Positions 8,603-16,666 of a stretch of 64,000 bases of DNA are shown here, one piece after another. This DNA comes from Collinsella sp. AF02-46-1 (GTDB lineage Bacteria; Actinomycetota; Coriobacteriia; Coriobacteriales; Coriobacteriaceae). The translations under genes and the position numbers were made by a program. The stretch is from contig NZ_QSBV01000011.1 in NCBI RefSeq assembly GCF_003465825.1, forward strand, positions 1-64,000. The letters are read 5' to 3'. Each line of letters begins with the position of its first letter. Positions within the stretch are counted from its first letter, which is position 1. The notes beneath the pieces are model-generated. The model was given only the letters and a program-made list of their open reading frames with translations, searched no databases and was not told the origin of the DNA.

Positions 8603-9155
8603 TGTTACCGAAACCACTAGGATAGGACTTGCGCCCGTGCAAGTGCTTCATCGGGTATCCTCAATTCATCCTGGAAAACGGCCGTAAACGATTGCAAATA
8701 ACCGGTGAACGGTCAAAAACTACCGTTCACCGATAATATCGAAACTGGTTCTAACTGGTATTAAGTCAAAAAGACCAATTCACAAATCTTCACAATGACC
8801 TGCATTTTTTCTACACGCCATTTTTAGCCACCCTGCGTTGTTTAGACACGAAAAAAGTTCCGATCTTTCGTCAAATCATTTCGAAACGGTTTCAAAACTG
8901 CAGGTAGAAGTGTTAATGAGCGGTAAACGGTCGATTTATCACCGTGAACGGTGCAAAAACGTTTTACTGTATGAATCAGCGAAAGCGACCTCTTCTGGGG
9001 TGATATAGTGACAACAACACGTCACGTGGTTACTACCAGTTTAGAAACCACTGGTCTTCAAAGAACGCTTTCTAAGAAGCTTTAAGGGCGAGCGCCCGCT
9101 GGCTTCCGAAAATTATCGGACTCAGATCGTACACACCTTCGGAAGGGAAATTTGA
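8603..9155. other. Long regulatory region ahead of the amino-sugar PTS operon
   Basis: No gene is visible in about 550 bp. It holds an inverted repeat CGGTGAACGGT (8703-8713) / ACCGTTCACCG (8722-8732), the palindrome CACCGT-GA-ACGGTG (8940-8953), the intergenic core CTGCAGGTAGA (8899-8909), two ACTGGT-type half sites near 8745-8757, a possible -10 TATAGT at 9004-9009 and the operator at 9025-9041. The density of palindromes points to control by more than one regulator. Confidence 0.5.
9025..9041 (+). promoter_or_regulatory. Candidate GntR/HutC (DasR-like) operator of the PTS operon
   Basis: GTGGTTACTACCAGT (9026-9040) is an inverted repeat (half sites TGGT and ACCA, 4-bp core TACT) matching the form of DasR/NagR sites. 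The same 13-bp core TGGTTACTACCAG occurs at 13320-13332 upstream of agaS. It lies just downstream of a possible -10 at 9004-9009, a repression position. A further everted pair ACCA/TGGT follows at 9047-9055. Confidence 0.65.
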
Positions 9156-9599
9156 ATGGTTGGCTTTATTCTTACCGGTCATGGACAGTTCGCACCCGGC
9201 CTTGCAAGTGCTATCGCTATGGTTGCCGGCGATCAGCCCGCTTTTACCGTCGTTCCTTTTGAGGGCGACCAGGCTGCTTCCTACGGTGAGGATCTCCGCG
9301 CCGCTATTACCGCCATGCGCGAGGAGTGCGATGGCGTGCTCGTCTTTACCGACCTGCTCGGTGGTACTCCGTTCAATCAGTCGATGATGATTGCCCAGGA
9401 TGTCGACAACGTCGAGGTTCTGACTGGCACCAACCTTCCCATGGTTATTGAGCTTCTGTTCCTCCGCGGTAACGCCACGCTCGCCGAGCTTGGCGAGCAG
9501 GCCGTGACCGTTGGTCAGACGGGCGTCACCGCCCAGACGGTCGCATCCGTTGCCGGCTCCGACGAAGAGGATATCTTCGGCGACGAGGACGGCATCTAA
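9156..9599 (+). CDS. PTS EIIA, mannose/fructose/sorbose family
   Basis: The 147-residue soluble EIIA takes phosphate from HPr on His9 (ILTGHGQFAPG) and passes it to the EIIB encoded downstream. The body is typical of the mannose family (DGVLVFTDLLGGTPFNQSMM). Its acidic C-terminus ends beyond the usual fold. It is the first gene of the operon EIIA-yajC-EIIB-EIIC-EIID under the operator at 9025. Association with agaS and nagA suggests N-acetylgalactosamine, galactosamine or related amino sugars as substrate, which is inference. Confidence 0.9.
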   Translation: MVGFILTGHGQFAPGLASAIAMVAGDQPAFTVVPFEGDQAASYGEDLRAAITAMREECDGVLVFTDLLGGTPFNQSMMIAQDVDNVEVLTGTNLPMVIELLFLRGNATLAELGEQAVTVGQTGVTAQTVASVAGSDEEDIFGDEDGI

Positions 9600-9880
9600 T
9601 GGCCGATTTCGGAGCCAACGTCCTGAGCTCCTCGGTCGCCCTTTTAGGCCTGCTTGTCATCATGGGCTTGATTTACACCATCTGGTCGCAAATCAACATG
9701 AAGAAGAAGCAGAAGTACTTCAAGGAGCTGCACACCGAGCTCAAGCCGGGTCAGGAGGTTCTTTTCGCCGGCGGTATCTACGGAACCGTCAAGGGCATCG
9801 AAGGCGAAAAGGTCCAGATCAAAGTCCGATCCGGTGCCGTCGTAGATGTTTCGCGTTACGCGATTCAGGAGATCAAGTAA
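9599..9880 (+). CDS. yajC: YajC-like protein embedded in the PTS operon
   Basis: The 93-residue product has one membrane helix (about 12-31), the cytosolic basic stretch KKKQK and a YajC core (ELKPGQEVLFAGGIYGTVKGIEGEKVQIKV). YajC normally accompanies SecDF. Here the gene overlaps the EIIA stop by one base (TAATG), is co-directional and lies before EIIB, so it is translated with the transporter. YajC-like genes are known next to mannose-family PTS genes for host glycans in streptococci; a role in assembly or regulation of EIIC/EIID is inference. Confidence 0.85.
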   Translation: MADFGANVLSSSVALLGLLVIMGLIYTIWSQINMKKKQKYFKELHTELKPGQEVLFAGGIYGTVKGIEGEKVQIKVRSGAVVDVSRYAIQEIK

Positions 9881-9916
9881 CTGTCGTCAGCAAATAACGA
9901 AAGGAAGCTGATCAAC

Positions 9917-10399
9917 ATGGCAGAACCCAACATTCTTCTTACCCGCATCGATAACCGACTGGTCCATGGTCAGGTCGCTACCCAGTGGAACTCCACCCTG
10001 GGCTCCAACCTCATCCTCGTCGCCAACGACGATGTGTCGACCAACACCATGCGCCAGAACCTCATGAAGATGGCCGCTCCCGCCGGCGTCGCTACGCGTT
10101 TCTTCTCCCTGCAGAAGACCATCGACGTCATTGGCAAGGCGAGCCCGCGCCAGAAGATCTTCATCGTGGCCGAAACACCGGAAGACGTGCTTACGCTCGT
10201 CAAGGGCGGTGTGCCTATAAAGAAGGTAAACATCGGCAACATGCACATGTCGGAAGGAAAGCGCCAAGTCGCCACCTCCGTCGCAGTTAACGACGAGGAT
10301 GTCGCTGCGTTTAAAGAGCTGCAGGAATTGGGGGTGGAGTTGGAGATCAGGCGCGTTCCGAGCACGCCTGTTGAGGACACGAGCAAGCTCTTCTCGTAA
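9917..10399 (+). CDS. PTS EIIB, mannose/fructose/sorbose family
   Basis: The 160-residue EIIB has the active site RIDNRLVHGQVATQW, with His17 the expected phosphorylated residue, and the usual end (VAAFKELQELGVELEIRRVP). It accepts phosphate from EIIA and transfers it to the incoming sugar at the EIIC/EIID complex. AAGGAAG-type ribosome site precedes ATG 9917. A small hairpin (GTCAGG 10417-10422 / CCTGAC 10431-10436) lies between it and EIIC. A paralogue without the histidine is at 20788. Confidence 0.92.
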   Translation: MAEPNILLTRIDNRLVHGQVATQWNSTLGSNLILVANDDVSTNTMRQNLMKMAAPAGVATRFFSLQKTIDVIGKASPRQKIFIVAETPEDVLTLVKGGVPIKKVNIGNMHMSEGKRQVATSVAVNDEDVAAFKELQELGVELEIRRVPSTPVEDTSKLFS

Positions 10400-10489
10400 T
10401 CCTCGTGATCCACGTTGTCAGGATTGAAACCCTGACGTTCTGTACGTGATATCCAAAGTGCGTACATACATTTTGAAAGGAGGAGCAAG

Positions 10490-11290
10490 ATGGAATACTC
10501 GATCATCCAGGTCGCTCTGGTCTTCATCGTCACGTTCGTCGCGGCAATCGACCAGTTCAACTTCCTCGAGTCTCTCTATCAGCCCATCGTCACCGGCGCC
10601 GTCATCGGTCTTATCCTTGGCGACCTCAACACCGGTCTTCTCGTGGGTGGTACCTATCAGCTCATGACGATCGGCAACATGCCGATCGGAGGCGCTCAGC
10701 CGCCTAACGCCGTCATCGGCGGCATCATGGCAGCCATTCTCGCTATCGCTACGGGCCTCGAGCCCAACGCGGCAGTCGGCCTTGCCATTCCGTTCGCTCT
10801 GCTTGGTCAGCTCGGCGTTACCCTGGTCTTCACGCTTATGTCGCCCCTCATGTCCTCCGCGGACAACATGGCTCATAACGCTGACACCAAGGGCATCGAG
10901 CGTCTGAACTACTTCGCCATGGCTCTGCTCGGCCTGATCTTCGCTGTCGTCGTCACCCTGTTCTTCATCGCTGGCGCTACCATCGGTCAGACCATCGCTT
11001 CCGCCATCCCGACTTGGCTGCAGACCGGTCTGTCCGCTGCAGGCGGCATGATGCGCTTCGTCGGCTTCGCCGTCCTGCTCAAGGTTATGATGAACCGCGA
11101 TATGTGGGGCTTCTTCCTCATGGGCTTTGGCCTCGCGCTCATCACCGTTGCCAACGATTCTCTGGCAACCCCTGCCCTGCTCATCCTCGCTCTCATCGGC
11201 TTCGGCATCGCTTTCTGGGACTTCCAGCAGCAGACCGAGCTGAAGGGTGCAGCTGTTTCTGACGGAGGTGACTTCGAAGATGGCATCTAA
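10490..11290 (+). CDS. PTS EIIC, mannose/sorbose family
   Basis: The 266-residue integral membrane subunit has the family features FVAAIDQFNFLESLYQPIVTGAVIGLILGD and GGTYQLMTIGNMPIGGAQPPNAVIGGIMA, followed by about six further hydrophobic segments. It forms the sugar channel with EIID. AAAGGAGGAG lies directly upstream of the ATG. The stop overlaps the EIID start by 11 bp, implying coupled translation. Confidence 0.93.
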   Translation: MEYSIIQVALVFIVTFVAAIDQFNFLESLYQPIVTGAVIGLILGDLNTGLLVGGTYQLMTIGNMPIGGAQPPNAVIGGIMAAILAIATGLEPNAAVGLAIPFALLGQLGVTLVFTLMSPLMSSADNMAHNADTKGIERLNYFAMALLGLIFAVVVTLFFIAGATIGQTIASAIPTWLQTGLSAAGGMMRFVGFAVLLKVMMNRDMWGFFLMGFGLALITVANDSLATPALLILALIGFGIAFWDFQQQTELKGAAVSDGGDFEDGI

Positions 11291-12362
11291 TGAGTATGTG
11301 ATCCCGGAGCACTACGAGGATCTCACTCCTGCTCCGCAGCTCGACCAGAAGACCCTCAACAAGATGGCTTGGCGCTCCTGCTTCCTGCAGGCATCGTTCA
11401 ACTACGAGCGCATGCAGGCCGCTGGCTGGCTTTACTCCATCATCCCCGGTCTGGAGAAGATCCACACCAACAAGAACGACCTCGCGGCTTCCATGAGCCA
11501 CAACCTGGAGTTCTTCAACACCCACCCGTTCCTCGTCACCTTTGTTATGGGTATCGTGCTTTCGCTCGAGCAGAACAAGGTTGACATCCCCACGATCCGC
11601 GCCGTCCGCGTCGCCGCAATGGGCCCGCTCGGTGGTATCGGTGACGCCCTGTTCTGGCTGACGCTCGTGCCTATCACGGCCGGCATCACCTCCAACATGG
11701 CCATCAACGGCAACGCCGCTGCGCCGATCATCTTCCTGGTGATCTTCAACGTCGTCCAGTTCGCTCTGCGCTTCTGGCTCATGAACTGGTCCTACAAGCT
11801 TGGCACCAGCGCTATTGACGCTCTGACTGCCAACATGCAGGCCTTCACGCGTGCCGCTTCCATTATGGGCGTCTTCGTCGTCGGTTGCCTGGTCGTCACC
11901 ATGGGTGGCACCCAGATCAACCTCCAGATCCCCAACGGCACCACCCGTGGCCTCTCCGCTACTACCGTGATCGTCTCCGAGAAGGAGGCCGAGAACTTCA
12001 CCGGTATGGAGGGCATCGATACCGAGACCGCTGAGGCCGGTACCATCGCCATGACCGATGAGGACGGCAACGCCCTCACCGCTTCCGATGCCGACGGCAA
12101 CGCTGTCGAGTGCGGCGTCACCGATCTGGGCAACGGCATGGAGTCCGTTACCTACGGCACCGTCACCGAGGATCCGGTCAACTTCTCTGTTGCCGACACC
12201 CTCAACACCATCGTCCCGAAGCTCGTCCCGCTTATGCTTACGCTGCTGCTTTACTACATGTTCGCTAAGCACAGCTGGACCCCGACCAAGGGCATTCTGC
12301 TGCTCTTCGTCCTGGGCATCCTGGGCGCTGGCCCGCTTGGTCTCTGGCCGAGCATCTGGTAA
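11280..12362 (+). CDS. PTS EIID, mannose/sorbose family, with an extra domain
   Basis: The 360-residue EIID begins with the conserved WRSCFLQASFNYERMQAAGWLYSIIPGLEKI and carries the family core GPLGGIGDALFW, then C-terminal helices. Start ATG 11280 follows GGAGG by 8 nt; a longer frame from 11247 has no such site. EIID proteins usually run 270-305 residues. The excess is a soluble, Thr/Glu/Asp-rich stretch at about residues 212-298 between membrane segments, which I do not recognise. Last gene of the operon. Confidence 0.9.
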   Translation: MASNEYVIPEHYEDLTPAPQLDQKTLNKMAWRSCFLQASFNYERMQAAGWLYSIIPGLEKIHTNKNDLAASMSHNLEFFNTHPFLVTFVMGIVLSLEQNKVDIPTIRAVRVAAMGPLGGIGDALFWLTLVPITAGITSNMAINGNAAAPIIFLVIFNVVQFALRFWLMNWSYKLGTSAIDALTANMQAFTRAASIMGVFVVGCLVVTMGGTQINLQIPNGTTRGLSATTVIVSEKEAENFTGMEGIDTETAEAGTIAMTDEDGNALTASDADGNAVECGVTDLGNGMESVTYGTVTEDPVNFSVADTLNTIVPKLVPLMLTLLLYYMFAKHSWTPTKGILLLFVLGILGAGPLGLWPSIW

Positions 12363-12428
12363 GGCTCTAGCTTGAGGGGTGTGTCCCTGCGCGGCTCACA
12401 CCCCGACCCCTTAAGCCATGTGTATGTT

Positions 12429-12466
12429 AAAAGCCGCGTGCTCGAAAGAGCGCGCGGCTTTTGTTT
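12429..12466 (+). terminator. Intrinsic terminator of the PTS operon
   Basis: AAAAGCCGCG (12429-12438) pairs with CGCGGCTTTT (12453-12462), followed by GTTTTC. The A-rich 5' arm makes it possibly active on both strands. Confidence 0.8.
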
Positions 12467-12547
12467 TCTTGATGAGTCGGGTGTTGCAGAACGATAATGC
12501 TTAACACCCTAGGTAGTTAGCCGAATTCGAGCAAAAGGGAGGATAGG

Positions 12548-13279
12548 ATGGCGATCGGAGCGCGTAGGCAGCCGCTGTACGATCAGCTGGTCGATATTCT
12601 GACCGAAAAGATTGACCATGAATATCGCGCCGGTGACATGATTCCTTCCGAGCGCGAACTTTCGGAGCGCTATGGTCTCTCGCGCACTACGGTACGCTTG
12701 GCTCTGCAGGAACTGGAGCGTTTAGGACTGGTGGTTCGGCAGCACGGTCGCGGTACCTTTGTGACCGACCGTTCGGCAAAAGCAACCAATCTTATGCAGT
12801 CCTACAGCTTTACCGAGCAGATGCGCGCGATGGGTCGAGAACCCGAGACCACGATTCTCGAGTTTTGCGAGATGGAGGCCGATAAGAATCTGGCCGAGCA
12901 TATGGGATTGCGTATCGGTGATCGCATTTTTAAGCTTAAGCGCCTTCGTTCTGCCGACAACATGCCCATGATGGTCGAACGCAGCTATCTACCGGTTCGT
13001 CAATTTCTGTCCCTAAAGCGACCGCTGCTGGAGCGCAAGCCGCTTTACGATGTGATTGAGCAGGACTTTCAGCAAAAGATACGCGTGGCTGAAGAGGAGT
13101 TCTATGCGAGCATAGCCCGTCCCACCGACGCCCACCTTTTGGGAATTGTCGAGGGCTCGCCTGTGCTCGATTTGGTCAGGACTACGTATAACGAGTCAAA
13201 CGAGGTTGTGGAGTATACACTCTCGGCTGCTCGTGCCGATCAGTTTAAATACAAGGTTTACCACCAGCGTAGCAACTAG
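12548..13279 (+). CDS. GntR family regulator, HutC subfamily (NagR/DasR-like)
   Basis: The 243-residue protein has a winged helix-turn-helix at residues 8-75 (IPSERELSERYGLSRTTVRLALQELERLGLVVRQHGRGTFV) and a UTRA ligand domain at about 90-235 (NMPMMVERSYLP, LDLVRTTYNESNEVVEYTLSAARADQFKY). HutC members such as DasR, NagR and YvoA sense phosphorylated amino sugars. Two matching palindromes, at 9025 before the PTS operon and at 13317 before agaS, are the likely targets. AGGGAGG precedes the ATG. The gene sits alone between terminators. Confidence 0.9.
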   Translation: MAIGARRQPLYDQLVDILTEKIDHEYRAGDMIPSERELSERYGLSRTTVRLALQELERLGLVVRQHGRGTFVTDRSAKATNLMQSYSFTEQMRAMGREPETTILEFCEMEADKNLAEHMGLRIGDRIFKLKRLRSADNMPMMVERSYLPVRQFLSLKRPLLERKPLYDVIEQDFQQKIRVAEEEFYASIARPTDAHLLGIVEGSPVLDLVRTTYNESNEVVEYTLSAARADQFKYKVYHQRSN

Positions 13280-13316
13280 TGTCCGCATCGTTTCCATATG
13301 GTGATTCTTTGCATTT

Positions 13317-13334
13317 AACTGGTTACTACCAGAT
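13317..13334 (+). promoter_or_regulatory. Candidate GntR/HutC operator overlapping the agaS promoter
   Basis: AACTGGTTACTACCAGAT contains the perfect inverted repeat CTGGT-TACT-ACCAG. It covers the expected -35 region of the promoter whose -10 is TATAAT at 13349-13354, so binding would block RNA polymerase. It shares its core with the site at 9025. Confidence 0.72.
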
Positions 13335-13348
13335 AACCAACCGAAGTG

Positions 13349-13354
13349 TATAAT
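13349..13354 (+). promoter_or_regulatory. -10 element of the agaS promoter
   Basis: TATAAT lies 39 bp before the agaS start codon and 15 bp after the operator. No strong -35 is visible; its place is taken by the operator. Confidence 0.6.
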
Positions 13355-13393
13355 TGCACGTCAGAGGATTACTTCTAGAGAGAGGTATTAGAA

Positions 13394-14560
13394 ATGTTCG
13401 AGAAGAGTGTCGAGGAGCTCACCGAGCTCGGCGCCCAGATCACCACGGCCGAGATTGCTCAGCAGCCCGAGCTTTGGCGTGATACGCTCAACATCTATCG
13501 CGAGAACAAGGAGGCCATCGAGGCCTTCCTGGCCGAGGCTCGTGCTATGGGCGAGGGCCGTCTGTCCGTTGTCTTCACCGGTGCCGGTACGTCCGACTAC
13601 GTTGGCGATACCTGCGCCCCGTACCTGCGTCACGCTGGCAACACTGATCTCTACGACTTTAAGCCCATCGCCACGACAGACATCGTGAGCGCTCCGCGCG
13701 ATTTCCTGCGCGCCGAGGATCCCACGCTCGTGGTTTCCTTTGCCCGCTCTGGCAACAGCCCCGAGAGCCTTGCCGCCGTTGCCGTTGCCAAGGAGCTCGT
13801 CCACAACGTCAAGTTCCTCAACATCACCTGCGCGCCCGAGGGCAAGCTCGCCGTCGAGTCCGCCGATGATCCCAATGCGCTGACGCTGCTCATCCCGCGC
13901 GCCAACGACAAGGGCTTCGCCATGACCGGTTCCTACACCTGCATGACCCTGCTCTCTACCCTCATCTTTGACGAGGCTTCCGACGAGCAGAAGGCCGAGT
14001 GGGTCGAGACCATCGCCAAGATGGGCGAGGAGGTCATCGCTCGCGAGTCCGAGGTTGCCGATTACCTGGCTGGCGACTTCAACCGCGTGACCTACTTGGG
14101 TTCCGGCTCCTTCGGTGGCCTTGCCCAGGAGAGCCAGCTCAAGATCCTCGAGCTTGCTCATGGCCTGGTTGCCACTTCCTACGACACCTCCATGGGTTAT
14201 CGTCACGGACCCAAGTCCTTCGTCGACGACAAGACCCTCGTGTTCGTGTTCGTCAACAACGATGCCTACACCCGTCAGTACGATATCGACATCCTCAACG
14301 AGATCGGTGGCGACGAGATCGCTCAGCACACCGTTGCCGTTCAGCAGGATGGCGCTATCGTCTACGAGGGCGAGTCCTTCACCTTTAAGGGCTATGAGGC
14401 ACTCCCCGAGGGCTACCTTGCCCTGCCGTTCGTGATGTTTGCCCAGGCCATCAGCCTGCTCAACTCCGTGCGCGTGGGCAACACGCCCGATACGCCGAGC
14501 CCCACCGGCACGGTCAACCGCGTGGTTAAGGGCGTGACGATTCACCCCTTCACCGCTTAA
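13394..14560 (+). CDS. agaS: Galactosamine-6-phosphate deaminase/isomerase (AgaS-type SIS protein)
   Basis: The 388-residue enzyme has two SIS sugar-isomerase domains (VVFTGAGTSDYVGDT and SFARSGNSPESLAAV in the first; YLGSGSFGGLAQESQLKILELAHG in the second), a length and layout typical of AgaS rather than of GlmS or NagB. AgaS converts galactosamine-6-phosphate to tagatose-6-phosphate plus ammonia. The product feeds the LacC-like kinases at 17608 and 35662 and the aldolase at 43604. AGAGAGGT lies before the ATG. The operator at 13317 links it to the same regulator as the PTS operon. Confidence 0.88.
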   Translation: MFEKSVEELTELGAQITTAEIAQQPELWRDTLNIYRENKEAIEAFLAEARAMGEGRLSVVFTGAGTSDYVGDTCAPYLRHAGNTDLYDFKPIATTDIVSAPRDFLRAEDPTLVVSFARSGNSPESLAAVAVAKELVHNVKFLNITCAPEGKLAVESADDPNALTLLIPRANDKGFAMTGSYTCMTLLSTLIFDEASDEQKAEWVETIAKMGEEVIARESEVADYLAGDFNRVTYLGSGSFGGLAQESQLKILELAHGLVATSYDTSMGYRHGPKSFVDDKTLVFVFVNNDAYTRQYDIDILNEIGGDEIAQHTVAVQQDGAIVYEGESFTFKGYEALPEGYLALPFVMFAQAISLLNSVRVGNTPDTPSPTGTVNRVVKGVTIHPFTA

Positions 14561-14579
14561 TCGCGTCCCCCCTGTAAGG

Positions 14580-14616
14580 GCGCCCGTCCGCTCATAACGG
14601 CGGGCGGGCGCTTTTT
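14580..14616 (+). terminator. Intrinsic terminator of agaS
   Basis: GCGCCCGTCCG (14580-14590) pairs with CGGGCGGGCGC (14601-14611, one G-U pair), followed by TTTTT. Near-identical stems end galM (21540) and galT (36830). Confidence 0.85.
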
Positions 14617-14679
14617 GTTTTCACTTGGACCGGGTATAAGCATCACCACAGTCAACTGCTTTAGAAGCAAGGAGTGCAT

Positions 14680-15849
14680 ATGAGCACGTACGCAATTAAG
14701 GCTGACAAGTTCTTCTTGCCGGCAGGTCCGCAGCTGGGCGGCTATCTTATGGTCGAGGATGGCGTCTTTGGCGCCTGGCAGGCCGACGAGCCCTCTTGCG
14801 AGATCAAGGACTACACGGGATCGTGGATCGCACCGGGTATGGTCGATACCCACATCCATGGCTTCTACAACCACTCAACTACCGATAACGACCCCGAGGG
14901 TATCGATATCAGCTCGACTGAGCTCGCCCGTCGCGGTACCACCAGCTGGCTACCCACGACGTTCACCGATGGCGTCGAGCAGATCAAGGACGCCTGCGCC
15001 GCCATCGCTCAGGCGGACGAGGGTCGCGGCCCCGACTTCTGCGGTGCTCGCATTCAGGGCATCTACCTGGAGGGCCCCTTCTTTACCATGAAGCACGTGG
15101 GCGCGCAGAACCCCGCTTATCTTATCGATCCCTCCGAGGAGGTCTTTGATCAGTGGCAGGAGGCTGCGGGCGGTCGCATCGTTAAGAGCGCCATGGCGGC
15201 CGAGCGCGACGGTGCCGCTGCTTATGCGGCTGCTCTGAACGCCAAGGGTGTGGTGACCAGCATCGGTCACTCCGACGCCACCTACGATGAGTGCATCGCC
15301 GCCATCAACGCCGGTGCCAGCTGCTTTACGCATACCTATAACGGCCAGCGCGGGCTGCATCACCGTGAGCCCGGTGTCGTGGGTGCTGCTATGTCCACGT
15401 CCGAGACCTACGCCGAGATCATCTGTGACGGCAAGCACGTAAACCCTGCCGCCATCAAGGCGCTGCTGCAGGCCAAGGGCTGGCAGCACACGGTACTCAT
15501 CACCGACTGCCTGGGCTGCGGCGGCATGCCCGAGGGCAGCTACACCAGCGGCGGCATGGACGTCATCATGAAGGACAACCTGTGCTGGCTCGCCGATGGC
15601 AAGAGCATTGCCGGTTCGGTGCTCACGCTTGCCCAGGGCGTCAAGAACATCGTCGACTGGGGCATCGCCAGCGCCGATATCGCCATTCGCATGGCAACCG
15701 AGGTGCCGGCACGCTCCGCGCACATCGAGGATAAGTGCGGCAGCATCATGCCGGGTCGCGACGCCGACTTTGTCGTGTTCGACCATGAGCTCACCCTCGT
15801 CGAGACGTATGTTGGCGGCCAGAGCGTCGGCAACGCCTTTACCGAGTAA
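14680..15849 (+). CDS. nagA: N-acetylhexosamine-6-phosphate deacetylase
   Basis: The 389-residue amidohydrolase removes the acetyl group from GlcNAc-6-P or GalNAc-6-P. Visible motifs are APGMVDTHIHGFYNH (metal site), LEGPFF, TSIGHSDATYDE, HTYNGQRGLHHREPG and ITDCLGCGG with the catalytic Asp. In this gene context GalNAc-6-P (AgaA role) is as likely as GlcNAc-6-P. AAGGAG stands 5 nt before ATG 14680; GTG 14674 is less likely. A fragment of a second nagA end remains at 18590. Confidence 0.9.
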   Translation: MSTYAIKADKFFLPAGPQLGGYLMVEDGVFGAWQADEPSCEIKDYTGSWIAPGMVDTHIHGFYNHSTTDNDPEGIDISSTELARRGTTSWLPTTFTDGVEQIKDACAAIAQADEGRGPDFCGARIQGIYLEGPFFTMKHVGAQNPAYLIDPSEEVFDQWQEAAGGRIVKSAMAAERDGAAAYAAALNAKGVVTSIGHSDATYDECIAAINAGASCFTHTYNGQRGLHHREPGVVGAAMSTSETYAEIICDGKHVNPAAIKALLQAKGWQHTVLITDCLGCGGMPEGSYTSGGMDVIMKDNLCWLADGKSIAGSVLTLAQGVKNIVDWGIASADIAIRMATEVPARSAHIEDKCGSIMPGRDADFVVFDHELTLVETYVGGQSVGNAFTE

Positions 15850-15861
15850 CGAAAGCAAAAG

Positions 15862-15893
15862 ACGGCGGGCCCGAATCTGCTCGGACCCGCCGT
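15862..15893. terminator. Bidirectional hairpin between nagA and the flavodoxin gene
   Basis: ACGGCGGGCCCGA (15862-15874) pairs with TCGGACCCGCCGT (15881-15893) with one mismatch. On the minus strand it is followed by CTTTTGC, so it probably ends the convergent flavodoxin gene and may also stop nagA transcription. Confidence 0.65.
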
Positions 15894-15924
15894 ACGGGTT
15901 AAACGCTCAAAAGCACCTTTACAG

Positions 15925-16509
15925 TTACAGCTTGCTAGCGATTTTCTTTGCCGTGCGCTTAACGCCGGCCACCAGGCCTCCTGCAGGATGCTCCTTCTCG
16001 TATGCTAGGCGCTTCTCGCGCTTGGCGTACTCTTCGACGATGATGTCTCCATACTCGTCTTCGATCTTGTCGAAGAAGTCGACGGCACCCTTAATTTCCT
16101 CAGCGGTCGGGTGCCCCTTTTGGACACCGCCGGTGAGTTTGAACGGCCCCCACGTATCAAAGCCGGGGCAGCCGTAGACACCCATAAAGATGGCCTGCCT
16201 CATGCGGCAGATGCCATCGATATCCTTGCCGTACCACTTGTTTTTGCCACCGTAGGTCATAAGGCCAAACACCTTGTCCTGCGGCTGCAACACGTTAGTG
16301 AGCACGCGTGCCATGTCCTTGTCGATCTCGGAGTAATAGATGCCCGTGGCGACACCAATCAGATGGTATTCGTGCAGGTTGGGATACTCGTTTTTGCCGA
16401 GCGTTTTCACATCGAGGGTATCGATTTCGGGGTGCGCCTCGACGATGGCGTCCACGAGCTTTTTCGTATTGCCGTGGTGGCGTGAGGCATAAAGAATGAT
16501 GGTTCGCAT
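15925..16509 (-). CDS. Flavodoxin family protein
   Basis: The 194-residue product starts with an FMN phosphate-binding loop (IILYASRHHGNTKKLVDAI) and continues through LIGVATGIYYSEIDKDMARVL and FGLMTYGG, as in flavodoxin-like proteins. Its C-terminal third (LTGGVQKGHPTAEEI, then Lys-rich helix) carries extra residues beyond simple flavodoxins. It may carry electrons or reduce quinones in this anaerobe. The start codon at 16509 has AAAGGCC upstream; a longer frame to 16539 lacks a ribosome site. Transcribed convergently to nagA. Confidence 0.82.
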   Translation of the reverse strand: MRTIILYASRHHGNTKKLVDAIVEAHPEIDTLDVKTLGKNEYPNLHEYHLIGVATGIYYSEIDKDMARVLTNVLQPQDKVFGLMTYGGKNKWYGKDIDGICRMRQAIFMGVYGCPGFDTWGPFKLTGGVQKGHPTAEEIKGAVDFFDKIEDEYGDIIVEEYAKREKRLAYEKEHPAGGLVAGVKRTAKKIASKL

Positions 16510-16666
16510 AAGAAGGCCTTTCAGCTGTAATTGCATCAATGTCTGTATGGTACCCCGTTACATGGCCGGGATACCGGACGCATCGATGAGCGTGCGGGTT
16601 TGTTCTATGGTTAGGATTGAAACGGGCGCTTGCGTGAAATAAAGCAGTTGTTCGAAAGGATGGGTA

